64,000 nt of DNA from CAVPXC01 sp963709505 (GTDB taxonomy: Bacteria; Chloroflexota; Anaerolineae; JAAEKA01), in assembly GCA_963709505.1 (NCBI GenBank), contig CAVPXC010000029.1, positions 186,001 through 250,000 of the forward strand, in the 5' to 3' direction. This document shows positions 18,272 to 26,226 of the stretch, piece by piece. Each line of letters opens with the position of its first letter. Within the stretch, counting starts at the first letter, position 1. A model generated the notes under the pieces. That model searched no databases and was not told the origin of the DNA. It saw only the letters and a program-made list of their open reading frames with translations. The position numbers were made by a program, and so were the translations under genes.

Positions 18272-18573
18272 TGGCATACCGCCTACGTTACGACCGCAGA
18301 TTCAGGCAGCACCTCGACGCGTTGCCAGGTGATATTCGAAGCATTGCACGGCGTGTCATTGCAGATCTCGCTGCTGACCCGCACCCCAACCAGGCTAAGG
18401 AACTGGAAGAACATCCTGAGCATTATCGGCTCTGACTTCCACGAGACTATCGGCTTGTATGGAATGTGATCGAGAATGAGCAAGTGGTAGACCTGCTCTA
18501 TGTCGGGCTCAAGACACCTGATCTCTACAAGCGCTTGGGACTGGGACGCTCGTCCACTCGCAGTGACGACTAG
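18271..18573 (+). pseudogene. RelE/ParE-like toxin interrupted by an in-frame TGA
   Basis: The frame begins MAYRLRYDRRFRQHLDALPG and ends ...YVGLKTPDLYKRLGLG, a typical RelE/ParE-superfamily mRNA-interferase fold of 100 codons. Codon 55 (18433-18435) is TGA where the context YRL-x-LPRDYRLVWNVIEN suggests Trp (TGG). Reading resumes in the same frame without any shift. Either the toxin has been inactivated by a G-to-A change or this is an assembly error. The 54-residue truncated product would lack the second half of the fold. Confidence 0.75.
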
Positions 18574-18591
18574 GAGCGCTTGCTCTCGCCG

Positions 18592-19029
18592 CTACTCCCC
18601 AATATCCTCGTTCCACAGCTCCGGGCTGGCGGCGATAAACTCCTCCATGAGCCGGACGCATTCGGGATCGTCCAGGATCACCAGCTCGACCCCGCGCGAG
18701 CGGACGTAGGCCTCAGGCCCCTGAAACGTCCTGTTCTCGCCGATGACCACCTTGGGGATCTTATACAGCAGCGCAGTTCCGCTGCACATGTCGCAGGGGG
18801 AGAGGGTGGAGTAGAGCACCGCCCTCTGGTAGTCTTTCGCCTTAAGCCGGCCGGCGTTCTCCAGACAATCCATTTCGGCGTGCAGGATGGCGCTGCCCTG
18901 CTGCACGCGCCGATTATGCCCGCGGCCCACGATCAGGCCGTCGATCACCAGCACCGAGCCAATCGGAATGCCGCCTTCGGCCAGACCTTGTTTCGCTTCT
19001 TCGATGGCGGCTTGCATGAATTCGTCCAT
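18592..19029 (-). CDS. Cytosine deaminase, yeast FCY1-like
   Basis: A 145-residue zinc deaminase with HAEMDCLENAGR (zinc His and catalytic Glu) and TLSPCDMCSGTALLY (two zinc Cys). The sequence IPKVVIGENRTFQGPE and the ending PELWNEDIGE match the fungal cytosine deaminase type far better than CMP or tRNA-adenosine deaminases. It should convert cytosine to uracil. I chose ATG 19029 because upstream codons lie in an intergenic repeat. It is the last gene in line with the nucleoside ABC importer, which suggests pyrimidine salvage. Confidence 0.85.
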   Translation of the reverse strand: MDEFMQAAIEEAKQGLAEGGIPIGSVLVIDGLIVGRGHNRRVQQGSAILHAEMDCLENAGRLKAKDYQRAVLYSTLSPCDMCSGTALLYKIPKVVIGENRTFQGPEAYVRSRGVELVILDDPECVRLMEEFIAASPELWNEDIGE

Positions 19030-19045
19030 GGGTTTTCCTCTTGGG

Positions 19046-19120
19046 TGATGAGCGATGAATGATGAGCGATGAGCGATGAATGCGGAGTCCAAAATCCGCA
19101 TTCATCGCTCATCATTCATT
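19046..19120. repeat. GATGAGC/GATGAAT heptamer array with inverted copy
   Basis: Five GATGAxx units run into GCGGAGTCC, then reverse as TCCGCATTCATCGCTCATCATTCAT. It separates the cytosine deaminase gene from the permease, whose stop codon region touches the array. The unit is a close relative of the GATGAGT array at 26227. Confidence 0.85.
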
Positions 19121-20066
19121 ATTCGCGTCTATAAGGCTTGAGATACGCGCCCGGATACGCCGCATTGCGGCCGGCAATGGCGAGCGCGGCGATGGTGACC
19201 AGGTAGGGCAGGGCTAACAGGAGCTCGAAGGGCAGTTTGATGCCCAGGGTTTGCAGGCGGAGTTGTAGGGCGAAGACGCCGCCGAAGAGCAGCGCGCCGA
19301 GCATGGCGCGGATGGGGTTCCACTGTGCGAAGATAACCAAGGCAATGCACACCCAGCCGCGGCCGGCGATGATGCCTGGCGAAAACGCGCCAAGCTGCGC
19401 TAGAGAGAGGAACGCGCCGCCGATGGCCATCAGCGCGCCGCCGATCACCAGGGCCAGATACCGGGTGCGATAGACGTTGAGCCCGGCTGCGTCGGCTGCC
19501 TCCGGGTTCTCGCCCACCGAGCGGATCGCCAGGCCGAAGTTGGTGCGAAACAACAGCCACCAGCCCAGCGGTACGATCACCAGGAAGGCGATGTAGGTGA
19601 GCAGATACTGCGCAAAGATCGGGCCAAGGATCGGCGTCTGGCCGAAGGGCGCTATCTGCGGAAATGCATCGACCGACGGCAGCACCGCGCTCTCGCCAAA
19701 AACCAGGCGAAAGCCAAACAGCGACAACGCCGTGGCCAACAGTGTGATGCCCAGACCGGAGACGTGCTGGTTCAGCCCGAGCGTCACCACCAGCAGGCCC
19801 ATCAACAGCGCCATCAGCACACCGGCGACGACCGCGGCCAGCAGGCCGATCCATAGGTAGCCACCGACGCCCGCAGCCTCGGCCTTGTACGCCGCAGCAA
19901 AACCGACAAACGCGCCCAGGAACATCGTGCCCTCGATGCCCAAATTGAGCACACCCGCGCGCTCGGTGATCACCTCGCCGACCGTACCAAAAACCAACGG
20001 CGTGGCGACGCGCAGGGTGGCGGCGATCAGTCCGACCAGGAAAGTGACAAGAATTGCGTCGTTCAT
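19119..20066 (-). CDS. Nucleoside ABC transporter permease (NupQ/YufQ-like)
   Basis: A 315-residue BPD_transp_2-type permease starts MNDAILVTFLVGLIAATLRV and has about nine hydrophobic segments. The cytoplasmic motif TERAGVLNLGIEGTMFLGAF and the loop AIRSVGENPEAADAAGLNV are characteristic of permeases paired with BmpA/PnrA-type lipoproteins. ATG 20066 was chosen because the longer frame would be encoded by the upstream tandem repeat. It is paired with the other permease at 20199-21299. Confidence 0.92.
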   Translation of the reverse strand: MNDAILVTFLVGLIAATLRVATPLVFGTVGEVITERAGVLNLGIEGTMFLGAFVGFAAAYKAEAAGVGGYLWIGLLAAVVAGVLMALLMGLLVVTLGLNQHVSGLGITLLATALSLFGFRLVFGESAVLPSVDAFPQIAPFGQTPILGPIFAQYLLTYIAFLVIVPLGWWLLFRTNFGLAIRSVGENPEAADAAGLNVYRTRYLALVIGGALMAIGGAFLSLAQLGAFSPGIIAGRGWVCIALVIFAQWNPIRAMLGALLFGGVFALQLRLQTLGIKLPFELLLALPYLVTIAALAIAGRNAAYPGAYLKPYRRE

Positions 20067-20088
20067 GATTTGGGAATTGGGGTGATTG

Positions 20089-20223
20089 GGTGACAGGGTG
20101 ACAGGGTGACAGGGTGACAGGGTGACAGGGTGACAAGGTGACAGGGTGACAAGGTGACAAGGTGACAAGGTCCGACACCCTGTCACCCTGTCACCCTGTC
20201 ACCTTGTCACCTTGTCACCTTGT
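20089..20223. repeat. GTGACAGG octamer array with inverted copy
   Basis: About ten GTGACAGG/GTGACAAG units on the left are followed by TCCGACA and six inverted units (CACCCTGT/CACCTTGT). The right part includes the last codons and the stop codon of the upstream permease. Copy numbers differ between the two sides, pointing to slippage. Confidence 0.9.
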
Positions 20224-21299
20224 CTACTCGTTGGCTTATGCCACCGAATCCGATAGCCTTGCAACAGCAGCATCGCCAACGTCACCAGCAACAACGTCGC
20301 CAGGATCACGTCGCCCAGGTAGACGGGCACGCCCAGGGCGCGGCTGACGGATTGGCTGCCGGTGTCGATCAGGCCGATAAACAGCGCGGCAACGCCGGCG
20401 CCCAGCGGGTTCAGGCCGCCCAGCGTGGCTACGATAATGCCGGTATAGCCGCTGCCGGCTGAGATGGCGTCGATCAGGTGGTAGTGGATGCCGGCTACTT
20501 CGCTGACGCCGGCCAGTCCGGCGATGCCGCCGCTGACCAGCGCGGCGGTGAGCATGGTGCGCTCGACCTTGATGCCCGCAAAGCGCGCGGCCTTCGGGCT
20601 CATCCCCACGGCGCGCATGCGCAGGCCGAAGGCCGTGCAACTCAGTACGAACCAGAGGATCAGGGTGATGACAATAGCCAAGAGAAAGCCCAAATGCAGG
20701 CGCGTTCGGGGGATGAGCTTGGGGAAGATGGCAGAAGCGGCGATTTCGGGCGACTGCGGCCACTGCGAGATGGGGTCACGCCAGGGGCCGTTGAGCAGCG
20801 CGCTGACGCCTAAGAGGGCCACGGAGTTGAGCAATAAGGTGGTTACGACCTCGTCGATGGCCAGCTTGACCTTCATCAAGGCCGGGATCAGCACCCAGGC
20901 CATGCCCGCTGCAAAACCGCCGAGGATCATCAACGGCAGCGCGACGATCGGGGGCATCTTGTCCATGTGCAGGCCAATCGCCGTGGCCGCGGTCGCGCCA
21001 GCCAGCAGCTGTCCCTCCGCACCGATGTTCCAAAAACCGCCGACAAAAGCGAAGGTCACAGCCGCGCCGGTGACTAGCAGGGGCGTCGCCTTGACCAGCA
21101 CCTCGATCAAGCTGACGCGGCTGGAGAGCGGCTCGATCAGGAAATAGTAGTAAGCCTGCAACGGGTTGGCGTTGACCAGCAGCACCAGGCTCGTCGTGAG
21201 GACAAAGGTCAACACGATCGCCAACAGCGGGATCAGCGGTCGGAACCAGACGGGGGCGGGGTTGCGTTCGATCTTTAGGCCCATTTGCGGTGTCTTCAA
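20199..21299 (-). CDS. Nucleoside ABC transporter permease (NupP/YufP-like)
   Basis: A 366-residue permease with about ten hydrophobic segments. It shows the family motifs FVGGFWNIGAEGQLLAGA, AIDEVVTTLLLNSVALL and LRMRAVGMSPKAARFAGIKV, and is the larger partner of the permease at 19119. The last residues, HKPTSRQGDKVTR, are encoded by the GTGACAAGG array and are not part of the family fold. The order on this strand is lipoprotein, ATPase, DUF433, this permease, the second permease, cytosine deaminase. Confidence 0.92.
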   Translation of the reverse strand: MKTPQMGLKIERNPAPVWFRPLIPLLAIVLTFVLTTSLVLLVNANPLQAYYYFLIEPLSSRVSLIEVLVKATPLLVTGAAVTFAFVGGFWNIGAEGQLLAGATAATAIGLHMDKMPPIVALPLMILGGFAAGMAWVLIPALMKVKLAIDEVVTTLLLNSVALLGVSALLNGPWRDPISQWPQSPEIAASAIFPKLIPRTRLHLGFLLAIVITLILWFVLSCTAFGLRMRAVGMSPKAARFAGIKVERTMLTAALVSGGIAGLAGVSEVAGIHYHLIDAISAGSGYTGIIVATLGGLNPLGAGVAALFIGLIDTGSQSVSRALGVPVYLGDVILATLLLVTLAMLLLQGYRIRWHKPTSRQGDKVTR

Positions 21300-21332
21300 G
21301 AGGAAGCTAGCAGCGTAAACTCTCCGTGTCCA

Positions 21333-21563
21333 TCATGCAGGCTGCACCAGAATCATTTCGTGTGCCAGCGAATCCGCGGCGTAAGCCAGTGCGGCGCGAA
21401 CATCTGCGCGGGTCAGTCGCGGATATGCGTCCAGTAGGTCCGCTTCGGTAGCGCCTTCGCTCAGCTTTCTAATGATGAGTTCAACCGGAATACGCGTGCC
21501 GACGATGACCGGTTTACCCAGCAAGACAGCGGGATTGATTTCGATGCGGTCTGCTATTGCCAT
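21333..21563 (-). CDS. DUF433 small protein
   Basis: A 76-residue DUF433 protein: DRIEINPAVLLGKPVIVGTR, then a helical part (LLDAYPRLTRADVRAALAYA) resembling a winged helix. DUF433 proteins usually sit beside a DUF5615 PIN-like partner as a putative toxin-antitoxin pair. Here no partner is present and the gene lies between the ATPase and permease of an importer, 33 bases before the permease start region. A regulatory role in the operon is possible but unproven. Confidence 0.85.
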   Translation of the reverse strand: MAIADRIEINPAVLLGKPVIVGTRIPVELIIRKLSEGATEADLLDAYPRLTRADVRAALAYAADSLAHEMILVQPA

Positions 21564-21625
21564 GTTGTGACTCCTCTACGTTAATCTTCCGTGCATGATG
21601 ATTCTACTTGCTGTCAGGCGAAGCG

Positions 21626-23245
21626 TCAACCCTCGACATCGGGGCGACTTGCACCAGACATGAGCAACCCCAAATCCTCGGCATTTGCCTGGGCGCGAGG
21701 CAGGATGCCCCAAATTTCGCCTTCATAGATGACGGCAATCCGATCTGACAGCTCCAGAATCTCGTCCAAATCCTCGGAGATGAGCAAAATGGCTGCACCG
21801 CGCTGGCGCTGCTCGGCAAGCTTGCCGTGCACGTACTCGGTGGCGCCCACGTCCAGGCCACGCGTGGGCTGAGCTACTACGATCACCTTGGGGTTGCGTT
21901 CCAACACCCGCGCCAGGATCACCTTCTGCATGTTGCCGCCGGACAGGGTGCGGATGCGGTCGTCGGGCTTGGCCTTGATCTGGTACGTGGCGATCAGGTG
22001 CTCGGCGTGTTGGCGCATGCGGCGTTTGTCCAGCGTGCCCTTGGCGACGAACTCACCCAGGTGCTCCAGCGCCATGTTCTGCGCCACGGTCATCTCGGGA
22101 ACCACGCTCTCGTGACGATCCTCGGGGATACGGCCTACGCCGGCTCGCATCATCTCTGTCGGGTCCGCATGGGTCAGGTCCTGTCCGTCGACGAGCACCC
22201 GGCCGGCGCTGGCTTGCCTGACGCCTTCGAGCACCTGCGCCAGTTCGCTTTGGCCGTTGCCGGAAACCCCGGCCAGGCCTACGATCTCGCCCGCGTGTAC
22301 GTCCAAGGTGATGTTTTTGAGCGCCGAGAGTCCCTTGTTATCCTGGGCGGCCACGTTTTCCAGTCGCAGGGTGGGCGGTTCTGCGATCGGACCGATCTTC
22401 GGCGATCGGTTCGATCTTTCATCATCGATTAGTTCACTTGAGATTGGACCGATCGCCGAAGATCGGTCCAATCCAGGCGTAGAGAACGGACCGATCGCCG
22501 AAGATCGGTCCGTTCGCGATGCCGCAAAGGTTTCCCGGCCAACCATCAGCCGCGCCAGCTCGGCCGGGCTCGTGTCCGCCGTGTTGACCGTGCCGACCAG
22601 CTCGCCGGCGCGCAGTACAGTCACCTGATCGGTGATCGACATGACCTCGACCAGTTTATGGCTGATGAAAACCACCGATAGCCCGCTGGCTTGCAGGCGG
22701 CGCAGGCTCTCGAAGAGACGATCCACTTCCTGCGGCACCAGCACGGCGGTGGGCTCGTCCAGGATCAGCACCGTGGCGTTGCGATAAAGCGCCTTGAGGA
22801 TCTCGACGCGCTGGCGCTCGCCGACCGAAAGGTCCTTGACCAGCGCCAGCGGCGCCACCTCGATACCTAGCCGCTCGGCGGCCTCGGCAACTCTCTGTGA
22901 TGCCTGCTTGAGATTGAGACGCACGCCTGGGTTGTAGCCAAGCACCACGTTTTCGGCCACCGTCAGCGGCGGCACCAAGGCGAAGTGCTGGGTGACCATG
23001 CCGATGCCCAGCGCGATCGCATCTTTGGGCGAATGGATGGTGGCGCGCGCGCCGCCTACCACAATGTCCCCTTCGTCGGCGTGGTACAGGCCGTAGAGGA
23101 TGCGCATCAAGGTGGTCTTTCCCGCGCCGTTCTCGCCCAGCAGGGCATGAACCTGCCCGCGGCGCAGGTCGAAATTCACCCCGTTGTTGGCCACAAGCGA
23201 GCCGAAGCGCTTGTGGATGTTGTGCATTTCGATGGCGAAGGGCAT
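21626..23245 (-). CDS. Nucleoside ABC transporter ATPase (NupO/YufO-like) with an in-frame palindromic-repeat insertion
   Basis: The 539-residue protein has two ABC domains. The first has Walker A GENGAGKTT, signature LSVGERQRVEILKAL and DEPTAVL. The second has the degenerate GVSGNGQSE and VVAQPTRGLDVG normal for sugar/nucleoside-type double ATPases, with signature LSGGNMQKV. The linker between the domains is about 45 residues longer than expected and is encoded by three copies of a DNA palindrome (22388-22515), giving repeats such as DRSSAIGP. Start ATG 23245 fits MPFAIEMHNIHKRFG. It should power import by the two permeases downstream. Confidence 0.92.
   Translation of the reverse strand: MPFAIEMHNIHKRFGSLVANNGVNFDLRRGQVHALLGENGAGKTTLMRILYGLYHADEGDIVVGGARATIHSPKDAIALGIGMVTQHFALVPPLTVAENVVLGYNPGVRLNLKQASQRVAEAAERLGIEVAPLALVKDLSVGERQRVEILKALYRNATVLILDEPTAVLVPQEVDRLFESLRRLQASGLSVVFISHKLVEVMSITDQVTVLRAGELVGTVNTADTSPAELARLMVGRETFAASRTDRSSAIGPFSTPGLDRSSAIGPISSELIDDERSNRSPKIGPIAEPPTLRLENVAAQDNKGLSALKNITLDVHAGEIVGLAGVSGNGQSELAQVLEGVRQASAGRVLVDGQDLTHADPTEMMRAGVGRIPEDRHESVVPEMTVAQNMALEHLGEFVAKGTLDKRRMRQHAEHLIATYQIKAKPDDRIRTLSGGNMQKVILARVLERNPKVIVVAQPTRGLDVGATEYVHGKLAEQRQRGAAILLISEDLDEILELSDRIAVIYEGEIWGILPRAQANAEDLGLLMSGASRPDVEG
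22388..22515. repeat. Three palindromes (GACCGATC-N6-GATCGGTC) inside the ATPase gene
   Basis: Copy 1 is degenerate (about 22388-22412). Copy 2 spans 22444-22471. Copy 3 (22484-22515) has perfect 13-base arms GAACGGACCGATC around GCCGAA. All three lie in the linker-coding region and keep the frame open. Nearly identical palindromes occur between genes at 42908-42995, so this is a dispersed element rather than a protein-level repeat. Confidence 0.9.
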
Positions 23246-23247
23246 GG

Positions 23248-23421
23248 GAGTGTCGGAGTGTTGGAAGGTCAAGTGTCACGTGTCACGTGGCGGAGCGTCA
23301 GGTGTCGGAGTGCCGGGGCCATCAAGAATGGACAAGTCAAGTTGCGCTAGCCGGAAGTCTCCGTCACTTGACACTTGACACTTGACACTCCAACACTCCA
23401 ACACTCCGACACTCCGACACT
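23248..23421. repeat. Inverted array of TGTCGGAG / ACTTGACA units
   Basis: The left part carries GTGTCGGAGTGTTGGA, AGTGTCACGTGTCACG and GGTGTCGGAGTG. The right part carries three ACTTGACA units followed by CACTCCAA and CACTCCGA units. The two halves are complementary, with a 60-base centre. It separates the lipoprotein gene from the ATPase in the importer operon. Confidence 0.85.
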
Positions 23422-23425
23422 CTGC

Positions 23426-24487
23426 CTACTGCCCCGCCTTCGACGACGCCGGCGGCGGGGACTCGGTGATGTCGACGCGGAACAAGCCGCTCTTGATGTC
23501 GTTTTCTTTGGCCGTAACCTTGTCGACCAACTCCTGGCTCAGTTCACATTTGACGGCCATATTGATTGGGGCGAGGGTGGCGCCGCCTTTGCCGAACATG
23601 CTGAAGTCCTTAAGATCCTGGGCGGTGTAGGCGCCGGCCTTGACCTGGCTGATGATATAATCGACGGTGGGCTGCATGTTCCAGACCGGGCCGCTGACGA
23701 CGTAATCCGGCGCCAGTTCCTTCTGGTCGCTCATGTTGCCGAATGCACAGAGGCCTTTGCCAGAGGCGGCTTCGATGACGCCAAAGCGCTCGGCAAACAG
23801 CACGTCGGCCCCGGCGTCGACCTGGGCCAAAGCTGCTTCCTTGGCCGCGGCCGGGTCGAACCAGCTATTGATGAAGCTGGTCTTTACGTCGACCTCTGGA
23901 TTGACTTCCTTGGCGCCGGCGATGAAGGCATTGACGATGCGATTGACCTCGGGCACGGGCAAGCCACCTACGACGCCGATCGTGTTGCTCTTGGTCAAGC
24001 CACCGGCCAGCATGCCGCTCAAATAGGCCGGCTCGTGGATCCAGTTGTCGAAGACGGAGAAGTTAGGCTCGGCCGGGCCGCCGCCGGAGCCGAAGACGAA
24101 GGCGATTGCGGGATAGTCCTTGGCCACGCGGCGCACCGCCTCCTCGTTGCCGAAGGCGTCGCCGAAGATGACCTGCGGCTTCTGCTTCTCGGCCACCTCG
24201 CGCAGAACACGCTCCATGTCGCCGGCATAGCCGATATCGTCGGTGTAGGTGTAGGTGATCTTGCCGTCGGCCTGGGCCTTGTTGAGCGCGGCGTGGATCA
24301 CGCCATCCCACGGCTCCTCGATTGCGGTAGCATAGGCGCCGAAGACGACGGGTATGTCGGACTCCGGCGGTGCGCTCTCGGTGGTGGGTGCCTGAGCTGG
24401 CGCAGGCGTGGCCGGTGGCGCACAGGCGGCAAGCAGCGCGGCGAGTAGCAGCGCAACGAGCAGCGTCATGGTAAACTTTTTGGGCAT
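23426..24487 (-). CDS. BmpA/PnrA-family nucleoside-binding lipoprotein
   Basis: A 353-residue solute-binding protein with a lipoprotein signal (LLVALLLAALLAACAPP, Cys at about residue 21), a short Pro/Thr-rich tether and the Bmp fold: the repeated PQVIFGDAFGNEEAV, FDNWIHEPAYLSGMLAG and IGVVGGLPVPEVNRIVNAF segments are family hallmarks. It should capture purine or other nucleosides for the ABC importer downstream. The chosen start has a strong AGGAGG ribosome binding site. Transcription probably starts about 220 bases upstream. Confidence 0.93.
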   Translation of the reverse strand: MPKKFTMTLLVALLLAALLAACAPPATPAPAQAPTTESAPPESDIPVVFGAYATAIEEPWDGVIHAALNKAQADGKITYTYTDDIGYAGDMERVLREVAEKQKPQVIFGDAFGNEEAVRRVAKDYPAIAFVFGSGGGPAEPNFSVFDNWIHEPAYLSGMLAGGLTKSNTIGVVGGLPVPEVNRIVNAFIAGAKEVNPEVDVKTSFINSWFDPAAAKEAALAQVDAGADVLFAERFGVIEAASGKGLCAFGNMSDQKELAPDYVVSGPVWNMQPTVDYIISQVKAGAYTAQDLKDFSMFGKGGATLAPINMAVKCELSQELVDKVTAKENDIKSGLFRVDITESPPPASSKAGQ

Positions 24488-24713
24488 GGTCTCGTCCTCC
24501 TTTTTAGGGGTCACCTGTTGATGGATCTGCGGACCGGTGGTATGGCCCAGCCGGCCATGCTGCCGGAATGACACGAAGGAAAGGCCGAAGTGGATGAGCG
24601 GTTCGGCTGAGGCCATCGATGTAGAGACGGATGCGCCTGGCCGCATGGAGAGGGACGCTGAGTGGCCAGCTAGTAGAAAAGACGTTGTTGGCGTTGACCA
24701 CGATTTGGCCGCA

Positions 24714-24742
24714 ATAGTAATACAAAGCACCGGGATTGACAA
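24714..24742 (-). promoter_or_regulatory. Promoter of the nucleoside importer operon
   Basis: On the reverse strand TTGTCA (24742-24737) and TACTAT (24719-24714) are 17 bases apart. The predicted transcript has a leader of about 220 bases before the lipoprotein ATG at 24487. The leader contains no open frame I would call and no riboswitch that I recognise. Confidence 0.65.
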
Positions 24743-24758
24743 ATCCCAGGTTCAGCAG

Positions 24759-24788
24759 TTGGCGACAACTTTGCAGCCGTGCTACAAT
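24759..24788 (+). promoter_or_regulatory. Promoter of the cupin-arginase pair
   Basis: TTGGCG (24759-24764) and TACAAT (24783-24788) are 18 bases apart, in a divergent layout with the importer promoter, whose -35 box is only 17 bases away. Shared regulation of nitrogen-compound uptake and breakdown would fit. Confidence 0.5.
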
Positions 24789-24927
24789 GCGGCGCCCTTC
24801 TTGTCAGATGGGCGCGGATAGGTTAAATCTGAGAACCGCGGACTGGCGGAGGCGAGGACCAGAGTTGTCCGTCCGTTTTCAATTGATGGTTGCCGAAGGT
24901 ATCCAGCGCATGGGCGTCTGACTTGAA

Positions 24928-25299
24928 ATGGAGACTTATCGTTGCGTGCATCGTGAAAGGAGAGTCGTTTTTGTGAACACCTCTGGAGTTGTCGTGCATC
25001 CTTGGACCGAGTCAAGGCCTGCCACTGAAGCCACGCTGCGCAGACAGCTCGAGGCGGAGGGTCTGCGGCCCTATGTTTGGGCCAACGACCCCGGCGACGT
25101 CTACGCGGCGCATACCCATCCTTATCACAAGGTGATCATCGTGATCGAGGGTTCGATCCTTTTTGGCCTGCCGGACGAGGGACGAGACGTGCGGCTGACG
25201 CCGGGCGACCGGATTGACCTGCCGGCGGGCATCGTGCATCACGCCACCGTCGGTTTGGATGGCGTGGTCTGCATGGAGGCGCACACTTACTATGCCTGA
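24928..25299 (+). CDS. Small cupin-domain protein
   Basis: A 123-residue single cupin. Motif 1 is present as AHTHPYHKVIIVIEGSILFGL (metal-binding His residues and Glu) and motif 2 as LTPGDRIDLPAGIVHHATVG. Its C-terminus overlaps the arginase start by eight bases, so the two are co-translated. Small cupins of this kind can be enzymes or sensors; the substrate is not apparent. A second possible start at the GTG near 24973 would remove the first 15 residues. Confidence 0.85.
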   Translation: METYRCVHRERRVVFVNTSGVVVHPWTESRPATEATLRRQLEAEGLRPYVWANDPGDVYAAHTHPYHKVIIVIEGSILFGLPDEGRDVRLTPGDRIDLPAGIVHHATVGLDGVVCMEAHTYYA

Positions 25300-26224
25300 T
25301 CCCTGCAAACAGTCTCAGCTTCGCATCCTGGGCGTGCCGATGGACCTGGGCCAACAGCGCCGCGGGGTGGACATGGGTCCCAGTGCGGTGCGTTATGCCG
25401 GCTTCTACGAGCGGTTGACCCAGTTGGGCTGTCAAGTCGAAGATGCTGGCAATATCCTGGTGCCAGTGCGAGAGCAAAGCAGCGTGCGTGCACACGACTG
25501 GACGCAGGCCGAGGGTGGTGGGCTGCGTCACCTGCCGGAGGTCATTGCCGCTTGCGAAGTCATTTACAAGATTGCGAGCGCCTGCGCGCCAACGCCGGAG
25601 ATTCCCGTTTTTCTCGGCGGCGACCACTCGATCGCCATCGGCACGGTGGGCGGTGCGGCCACGGCCGGCCCCCTGGGGTTGATCTGGATCGACGCGCACG
25701 GCGATTTCAACACGCCGGAAACCTCGCCTTCAGGCAACATCCACGGCATGCCGGTGGCCGCGTTGATCGGCGACGGGCATCCTGACCTGGTGAACCTGGG
25801 ACATCTCGGCGCCAAGCTGCGTCCTCAGGAGATCGCCATGATCGGCATTCGTGATCTGGATGGGTCAGAGCGCGAGCGGCTGACACTCAGCGGCGTTCAC
25901 GTCTACACGATGCGGGACGTGGATGAACTGGGCATGGCCACAGTGGCGCGCCGCGCGCTCAGCCACCTCAACCACCTACCGCAGATCCACGTCAGCCTGG
26001 ACATGGACAGCATCGACCCTGATGTGGCGCCGGGGGTCGGCACGCCGGTGCCGGGCGGCCTGACCTTTCGCGAGGCGCATTTGTTGATGGAGATCCTGGC
26101 CGAATCGGGCAAGCTCAGCTCAATCGACGTAGTCGAGATCAACCCGATCCTCGACGACGGCAACCGGACGGCGGAGCTGGCGGTGGAGTTGGTGGCTTCG
26201 TTGTTAGGGCAACGCATTCTGTAA
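25292..26224 (+). CDS. rocF: Arginase
   Basis: A 310-residue ureohydrolase with all manganese ligands: GGDHS, DAHGDFN, and SLDMDSIDPDVAPG. The N-terminal opening LGVPMDLGQQRRGVDMGPSAVR and the C-terminal EINPILDDGNRTAELAVEL are those of arginases rather than agmatinases. It would split arginine to ornithine and urea. The longer frame from 25214 overlaps the cupin, so the ATG at 25292 is preferred. The gene ends at the border of a repeat array. Confidence 0.9.
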   Translation: MPDPCKQSQLRILGVPMDLGQQRRGVDMGPSAVRYAGFYERLTQLGCQVEDAGNILVPVREQSSVRAHDWTQAEGGGLRHLPEVIAACEVIYKIASACAPTPEIPVFLGGDHSIAIGTVGGAATAGPLGLIWIDAHGDFNTPETSPSGNIHGMPVAALIGDGHPDLVNLGHLGAKLRPQEIAMIGIRDLDGSERERLTLSGVHVYTMRDVDELGMATVARRALSHLNHLPQIHVSLDMDSIDPDVAPGVGTPVPGGLTFREAHLLMEILAESGKLSSIDVVEINPILDDGNRTAELAVELVASLLGQRIL

Positions 26225-26226
26225 AT

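Noticed and set aside
20089..20223. Possible CRISPR array because of dense short repeats
   Set aside because: Units are 7-8 bases with no spacers and reverse direction in the middle; no cas genes are present.
24488..24707. Purine riboswitch in the leader of the nucleoside importer
   Set aside because: I could not find the three-helix core with the conserved loop-loop and junction bases. A covariance search would be decisive.
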